Of a DNA stretch of 20,401 bases, positions 15,172 through 20,401 are shown piece after piece. The position numbers and the translations under genes were made by a program. Every line of letters starts with the position of its first letter. The stretch's first letter is position 1. A model generated the notes under the pieces. It did no database searches. It worked only from the letters and a program-made list of their open reading frames with translations, and had not been told where the DNA came from. The DNA is from CAYYHA01 sp964471535 (GTDB lineage Bacteria; Myxococcota; Myxococcia; SLRQ01): contig CAYYHA010000053.1 in NCBI GenBank assembly GCA_964471535.1, positions 1 to 20,401 of the forward strand. Direction: 5' to 3'.

Positions 15172-15190
15172 GGGCCCGGTCGAAGGGCCC
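15172..15190 (-). terminator. Weak GC-only hairpin after glnA
   Basis: Eight nt past the glnA stop on the minus strand, GGGCCC (15185-15190), a 7-nt loop and GGGCCC (15172-15177) could form a stem. No T run follows, so read-through toward the Cys-rich operon is possible. The rest of the roughly 300 nt to 14899 shows no clear gene, strong promoter or repeat. Confidence 0.3.
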
Positions 15191-15197
15191 TTGCCTG

Positions 15198-16616
<1,419 letters not shown>

Positions 16617-16746
16617 GATTGGTTGCTCCTTCAAGCGTCTGGAGAAGGGGGGGTTCGTGGGTCGGTCGGATGCGTTCTACTGCCGTGGTTCGAGCCTGGG
16701 AAGATCGTCCCGCCGGCCGAGCGGCGTTGCCTCGGGCGCGCGCCCA

Positions 16747-16762
16747 AGCACGCGCCATGCCA
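16747..16762 (-). promoter_or_regulatory. Sigma-54 (-24/-12) promoter of glnA
   Basis: Read on the minus strand, TGGCATG, four bases, then GTGCT matches the RpoN consensus TGGCACG-N4-TTGCW at 10 of 12 defined positions, with invariant GG-N10-GC (GG at 16761-16760, GC at 16749-16748). The predicted start near 16737 gives a leader of about 120 nt before the glnA ATG. glnA is a well-known RpoN/NtrC target in other proteobacteria. Confidence 0.65.
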
Positions 16763-16865
16763 GTGGCCCCTACCCGTGAACCCCGCGGCCCGGGGCCCCG
16801 GCGGCGAGGCTCTGAAAACGCGAGGCCGCAAGAGGCGCGCGGGCTGCCTCCGCCGTGGGCACGCC

Positions 16866-16886
16866 GCTGCCCCATCGATGGGCAGC
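16866..16886. promoter_or_regulatory. Palindrome upstream of the glnA promoter, candidate enhancer-binding site
   Basis: GCTG, one unpaired C, CCCATCGATGGG, then CAGC forms an almost perfect dyad. Its centre is about 140 bp upstream of the predicted sigma-54 start of glnA, a normal place for an NtrC-like activator. The bases differ from the enterobacterial NtrC site. It also lies 17 nt from the assembly gap, and the fold itself may have disturbed sequencing. Confidence 0.35.
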
Positions 16887-16902
16887 CGCCGCGGGTGATG
16901 CC

Positions 16903-16912
16903 NNNNNNNNNN
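16903..16912. other. Assembly gap (ten Ns)
   Basis: A run of ten unknown bases between the PII gene and glnA. The adjacency of the two genes therefore depends on scaffolding, although PII next to glnA is a common and expected order. Confidence 0.98.
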
Positions 16913-16977
16913 GAGGCGCCCACGGGCAGCGACGGGCCGGCTGGCGCTCTGGCGGGTCCGCCGCGGATCGGGCGCCG

Positions 16978-17316
16978 TCAGAGGGCGTCCTCGCCCCGCT
17001 CCCCCGTCCGGATGCGCACCGCCTCGTCCACCGGCAGCACGAAGATCTTTCCGTCCCCGATGCGCCCCGTCTTGGCCGCCCGCTCGATCGCCTCGACGGC
17101 CTGGTGCACCACCGCCTCGGCCACCACGACCTCCACCTTCACCTTGGGCAAGAAGTCCACCACGTACTCCGCCCCCCGGTACAGCTCGGTGTGGCCCTTC
17201 TGCCGGCCGAAGCCCTTCACCTCGGAGACGGTCATCCCCTGCACGCCGATCTCCGCGAGGGCCTCCTTCACGTCGTCCAGCTTGAACGGTTTGATGATCG
17301 CTTCGACCTTCTTCAT
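16978..17316 (-). CDS. glnB: Nitrogen regulatory protein PII (GlnB type)
   Basis: This 112-residue trimeric signal protein senses 2-oxoglutarate and ATP/ADP and relays nitrogen state to targets such as AmtB, the glutamine synthetase adenylyltransferase and NtrB. It begins MKKVEAIIKPFKLDDVKEAL; the T-loop carries the uridylylation Tyr51 in YRGAEYVVDF, and TGRIGDGKIFVLPVDEAVRI (83-102) matches the C-terminal PII signature. The ATG at 17316 gives the canonical N-terminus; GGGAG lies about 10 nt upstream, and an 8-residue upstream extension is possible in frame but not conserved. The sequence and the glnA neighbour favour GlnB over GlnK. No sigma-54 element is visible directly upstream; a direct repeat at 17359-17382 may be an operator. 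Confidence 0.95.
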   Translation of the reverse strand: MKKVEAIIKPFKLDDVKEALAEIGVQGMTVSEVKGFGRQKGHTELYRGAEYVVDFLPKVKVEVVVAEAVVHQAVEAIERAAKTGRIGDGKIFVLPVDEAVRIRTGERGEDAL

Positions 17317-17358
17317 GGATGCGTGGCTCCCTGTGCACAAAGGGTTGGGCGCCTAGCC

Positions 17359-17382
17359 CGCTTCGTCGAAAACGCTTCGTCG
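17359..17382. repeat. 10-bp direct repeat in the glnB / kinase divergent promoter region
   Basis: CGCTTCGTCG occurs twice exactly (17359-17368 and 17373-17382) with an AAAA spacer, a 14-bp period. It lies 43 nt upstream of the PII start codon and 159 nt before the kinase start codon. Paired direct repeats of this size are typical of response-regulator or other dimer operators. The A-tract is distinctive in this GC-rich region. Confidence 0.5.
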
Positions 17383-17540
17383 CTACCCGGCACGTGGCCG
17401 CATCGCAGCGCACCGCCTCGCAGATCACCGGACCGCATACCACCCGACGGCCGCAGGGAGGAAGGCTCTCCAAGGTGCCGGCGCCGAGCACGACCCGGCC
17501 GAGGGCTCTGCAAAGGCCGGGCCCACGATAGAGTGACCCC

Positions 17541-18968
17541 GTGCGCCTTTCGATCCGCAGCCGCCTGCTCGTCTACTTTCTGGTCCCGACGGCGCTGGGG
17601 CTGACCGTTCTCTCCTTCGTCTCCTACCGGGTCGCCCGCCGCATCGTGGAGCGCTCCCTCGGCGATCGCCTGGTCAGCGTGGCGCTCGCGGTCAGCGAGG
17701 TGATCCAGCCCGCCGATGCCCGCTTCCTGCAGCCGGGCGACGAGGACACACGGAGCTACGCTCGGGTGCGCCGGAAGCTGCGCTCGCTCCGGGAGGCGAC
17801 GGGGGTGCGACGGATCGTCCTCTTCGATCCCGAGGGACGGGCCCTCGCCGATTCGGAGGGCCACTACCCCATCGGGGCGCGCGTCGCCGACCTCGCACGC
17901 GATCGCCTGGAGGTGGAGGCGACGCTCGCCGGCACCCCGTCGGCGAGCACCGTCCTCTTCGAGGGGGAAGACGGCCGGCTGTACAAGAGTGGGTATGCTC
18001 CGCTGCGCGACGGCGACGAGGTGGTGGCGGGTGTCCTGGTCGACGGCAGCGCCGAGTTCTTCGAGGCGCTGGGGACGCTCTCACGGAGCATGGCCCTCGT
18101 CTCCGTGCTCGCCTTGCTGGGCGTGGTGGGCACCTCGCTGCTCGTGGCGCGCACCTTGGCTCGACCCATCCGCAGGCTGGCGCAGGTCGCCGAGCGCATC
18201 GGGGCGGGGGACCTGGAGACGCGGGTGGACTTCGAGGCGCGCACCGACGAAGTCGGGGTCCTGGCACGGACGCTGGAGGAGATGCGCTCGGCGCTGCTGG
18301 CGCGGGAGCGACAGCTGCAGATGATGCTCGGGGGCATCGCCCACGAGGTGCGAAACCCCTTGGGGGGCATCGAGCTGTTCAGCGGTCTGCTCGCCGAGGA
18401 GATCGAGGACGGATCCGAGGCCATGGCCCACGTGCGGCGGATTCAGCGGGAGCTCAACCATCTGAAGCGTCTGGTGGAAGAGTTCCTCGACTACGCACGA
18501 GAGCGCACGGTGGAAAAGGAGCCAGTGGACCTCGGCGAGTTGCTCTTCGAAATCGCCCAGCTCGCCGGTCCCGACGCGGCGGAGAAGGACGTGGAGCTGT
18601 CGGTCGAGGCCGCCGATGCCACGGTGCAGGCCGACGCCCACCTTCTGCGGGGCGCGCTGCTCAACCTGGTGCGCAACGCGGTGCAGGCGAGTCCGGCGGG
18701 GGGAACGGTGCGCCTTGGCGCCGAGGTGGAGGCCGGGGAGGTTCTCCTCCGTGTGGAGGACGAGGGAGAAGGGGTGCCCCCGGAGCACCGCGAGCGGATC
18801 TTCGAGCCCTTCTTCACCACTCGGGAGAAGGGAAGCGGCCTCGGCCTCGCGCTCGTCGCCAAGGCGGCCGAGGTGCACGCGGGCTCGGTGCGCGTCGGTG
18901 AGGCGGAGGGAGGCGGAGCGCGCTTCGAGCTCCGGTTGCCCCGCGTCGAGGCCGGCGGCGAGGCCTAG
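17541..18968 (+). CDS. Membrane sensor histidine kinase (orphan in window)
   Basis: This 475-residue kinase starts at GTG with weak ribosome-site support (GAGTGA). TM1 is at about 9-28, a periplasmic sensor at about 29-183 (Cache-like in size: IVLFDPEGRALADSEGHYPI, YKSGYAPLRDGDEVVAGVLV), and TM2 at about 184-204. A HAMP domain (about 205-258, RPIRRLAQVAERIGAGDLETR) leads to the H-box with phospho-acceptor His268 (GGIAHEVRNPLGGIELF). The ATPase domain has N-box Asn379 (LLNLVRNAVQASPAGG), G1 DEGEGVP (407-413), F-box FEPFFTT (421-427) and G2 GSGLGLAL (431-438), so it should be active. It has no receiver domain and no response-regulator gene is in view. It is divergent from the PII gene (224 nt between starts), hinting at a nutrient signal, but it lacks the PAS sensor of NtrB. 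Confidence 0.93.
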   Translation: MRLSIRSRLLVYFLVPTALGLTVLSFVSYRVARRIVERSLGDRLVSVALAVSEVIQPADARFLQPGDEDTRSYARVRRKLRSLREATGVRRIVLFDPEGRALADSEGHYPIGARVADLARDRLEVEATLAGTPSASTVLFEGEDGRLYKSGYAPLRDGDEVVAGVLVDGSAEFFEALGTLSRSMALVSVLALLGVVGTSLLVARTLARPIRRLAQVAERIGAGDLETRVDFEARTDEVGVLARTLEEMRSALLARERQLQMMLGGIAHEVRNPLGGIELFSGLLAEEIEDGSEAMAHVRRIQRELNHLKRLVEEFLDYARERTVEKEPVDLGELLFEIAQLAGPDAAEKDVELSVEAADATVQADAHLLRGALLNLVRNAVQASPAGGTVRLGAEVEAGEVLLRVEDEGEGVPPEHRERIFEPFFTTREKGSGLGLALVAKAAEVHAGSVRVGEAEGGGARFELRLPRVEAGGEA

Positions 18969-19101
18969 GGCAAGGTGCAGATCGGTCGGGGCGGCGCGCG
19001 GCGCGACGTAGGTGCCCGCCGGAGGTGGGAACGCGGACGGGCCCCGAGCCACGGGCGCACCCGGTGGAGCGAGGTTGCAAGGCTCGGCGGCAGCGGTCAC
19101 G

Positions 19102-20401
19102 ATGCTAAGGATGCGCCACCCCCTCGGTTTCGCCGCCTGCGCGCTCCTCGGATGGGCCGCTTGGCTCGGCTGTCCGGCGCTGGGCGTCTGCCACTTCGAC
19201 ACCGACTGTCCCGAGACGCAGGTGTGCGAAGCAGGCCGCTGCATCGAGGCGGATCTCACGGCGGCGAAGGCGGGCGCCTGCCGAGTCGACGGGGACTGCG
19301 CCTGGAACGAGCGCTGCGCCGGCGGGCGCTGCCTGCCCACCGGTGGCGGCCCCGACGGTGGCAGCGATGGGGGTGAGGCGGATGGGGGCGTGGCCGAGTG
19401 CATGCCCGAGCTCTCCCATGCCTGCGACGGACACACGGGCCCGTGCCCCTGCGTCGCCGGGCTCTATGCCCTCAACCCGGACCCCAACTGTGCGGGCACC
19501 GAGGAGGGCGCCGTCTTGGTGGAGCAGGACGGATGCAGCGCCCAGGTGACTCTCTACGACGACAACGGGAACTGGGACAACTCCGATACCGCAACGGTCG
19601 CCGCCGACGGCACCCTCGACCTGAAGCAGCTGCAGTGCACCGGCCGGCCCTCGCAGAACACGGGCAACTTCATCCTCGACTGCTTCGGCTGCCAGCACCG
19701 ACTCATCCGCTTCCGCGACCCCGATCCCACCGTGGCCATCGAGCCGGGCCCCTTTCTGATGGGCAGCGAAAACGGCGAGCCTGACGCCTCTCCCACTCAC
19801 GAGGTCTACCTCTCCTGCTACCGCATCGATCTCCACGAGGTGACCAACGGGGCCTATTACGAGTGCGTACGGCCGCCGACGACCTACCGCGGAACGCCCT
19901 GCACCCTGCCCGCGGGGGTGAGCACCCCCGAGGACCTGCTCCACCCCACGGTGATCGATCTCCCGGTACGCGGGGTGGGGTGGTTCGATGCGGACAAGTA
20001 CTGCCGCTTCCGCGGCGGGCTGCTTCCCACGGAGGCGCAGTGGGAGAAGGCGGCGCGCGGCCCCGCGCCCTCGCAGGCAACCTACCCGTGGGGTGAGGAC
20101 CCGCCCGACTGCACCCGGGCGCTCACCAGTGAGTGTGGGGCCAGCCAGCCCAAGGCCCCCGGCGAGACCCCCGGCGATCGCAGTCCCTACGGCGTCTGGG
20201 ATCTGGCGGGCAACGTGCGCGAGTGGGTGAACGACTACTACCACCCACGCTACTACGAGGAGAGTCCGGCCCAGGATCCTAGAGGGCCCTCGACCTTCAG
20301 CCGGGAGCGCGTCGTTCGGGGCGGCAGCTTCCAGACCCCCATCGAGGCGGCCCGCACCTTCCACCGCCAGTCCGACGACATCTATGACCTGACGAACCCC
20401 G
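19102..20401 (+). CDS. Cys-rich lipoprotein with SUMF1/FGE-type domain (3' partial)
   Basis: The frame is open from the ATG at 19102 to the right edge (433 residues seen). The start MLRMRHPLGF leads into a hydrophobic stretch ending WLGC (Cys24), a plausible though imperfect lipobox. Residues 24-80 are Cys-rich (CHFDTDCPETQVCEAGRC; CRVDGDCAWNERC), like the two giant lipoproteins upstream. An Asp/Gly linker (81-97) follows, then a small beta domain at 100-205 with about eight Cys. From about 213 comes a formylglycine-generating-enzyme-like (SUMF1) fold: GPFLMGSE, HEVYLSCYRIDLHEVTNGAY, PVRGVGWFDADKYCRFRGG, LLPTEAQWEKAARG, SPYGVWDLAGNVREW and RVVRGGSF. The Cys pair expected just after RGGSF in true FGE is absent (QTPIEAARTFHR follows), so it is probably a non-catalytic or differently acting member, as in many surface lipoproteins of this type. 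Confidence 0.88.
   Translation, partial: MLRMRHPLGFAACALLGWAAWLGCPALGVCHFDTDCPETQVCEAGRCIEADLTAAKAGACRVDGDCAWNERCAGGRCLPTGGGPDGGSDGGEADGGVAECMPELSHACDGHTGPCPCVAGLYALNPDPNCAGTEEGAVLVEQDGCSAQVTLYDDNGNWDNSDTATVAADGTLDLKQLQCTGRPSQNTGNFILDCFGCQHRLIRFRDPDPTVAIEPGPFLMGSENGEPDASPTHEVYLSCYRIDLHEVTNGAYYECVRPPTTYRGTPCTLPAGVSTPEDLLHPTVIDLPVRGVGWFDADKYCRFRGGLLPTEAQWEKAARGPAPSQATYPWGEDPPDCTRALTSECGASQPKAPGETPGDRSPYGVWDLAGNVREWVNDYYHPRYYEESPAQDPRGPSTFSRERVVRGGSFQTPIEAARTFHRQSDDIYDLTNP

Larger units (their letters stand above)
16617..16977. other. glnB-glnA intergenic region with scaffold gap
   Basis: These 361 nt contain no convincing gene on either strand. They hold the glnA leader with its ribosome site, a sigma-54 element (16747-16762), a near-perfect palindrome (16866-16886), a run of ten Ns (16903-16912) and, just after the PII stop, distant GGCGCCC/GGGCGCC arms (16915-16921 and 16970-16976) that might form a weak terminator. 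The true length is uncertain because ten Ns is a conventional gap size. Confidence 0.7.

Noticed and set aside
17393..17410. A possible sigma-54 element for the kinase gene (TGGCCGC-N4-CAGCG)
   Set aside because: The -12 half is poor and the site lies more than 130 nt before the start codon; chance match in GC-rich DNA is more likely.
19102..20401. Annotation as an active formylglycine-generating enzyme
   Set aside because: The Cys-containing motif expected after RGGSF is absent in the visible part, and no sulfatase gene is near.

Overview
The window is high-GC bacterial chromosome with one 10-N scaffold gap (16903-16912), so it probably comes from a draft or metagenome-assembled genome. The mix of genes suggests Myxococcota or a related deltaproteobacterial lineage: very large Cys-rich lipoproteins with Asp/Gly-rich linkers, a PEGA-domain protein, a sulfatase-modifying-factor-domain lipoprotein, and sigma-54-type promoters on nitrogen genes. 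This placement is an inference from gene content and not from a marker gene.

Layout. 1-2756 (+): a PEGA/beta-barrel-like protein cut by the left edge, overlapping by 4 nt with a TIG plus beta-propeller-like lipoprotein. 2740-3648 (-): a solitary DpnA-like DNA adenine methyltransferase. 3757-4092 (+): a small helical protein. 4132-4233 (-): a 33-residue single-pass membrane protein. 4393-7770 (+): ammonium transporter amtB, then an alanine/glycine:cation symporter with an unusual N-terminal extension and insert. 14898-7814 (-): two overlapping genes for giant Cys-rich lipoproteins of 1286 and 1077 residues. 17316-15198 (-): a PII gene (glnB-like), then glnA, with the scaffold gap between them. 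17541-18968 (+): an orphan membrane sensor histidine kinase, divergent from the PII gene. 19102-20401 (+): a Cys-rich lipoprotein with an SUMF1-type domain, cut by the right edge.

Two themes stand out. The first is nitrogen assimilation: amtB, a small amino-acid symporter, PII and glutamine synthetase all lie within about 13 kb. Both amtB and glnA are preceded by good -24/-12 (sigma-54) elements, and each has a palindrome at a distance typical of enhancer-binding-protein sites. The amtB element lies so close to the start codon that the mRNA would be nearly leaderless. The second is cell-surface proteins: the two-gene Cys-rich operon sits between amtB-agcS and glnA-glnB, and a third Cys-rich lipoprotein lies at the right edge. 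What the Cys-rich proteins do cannot be read from the sequence.
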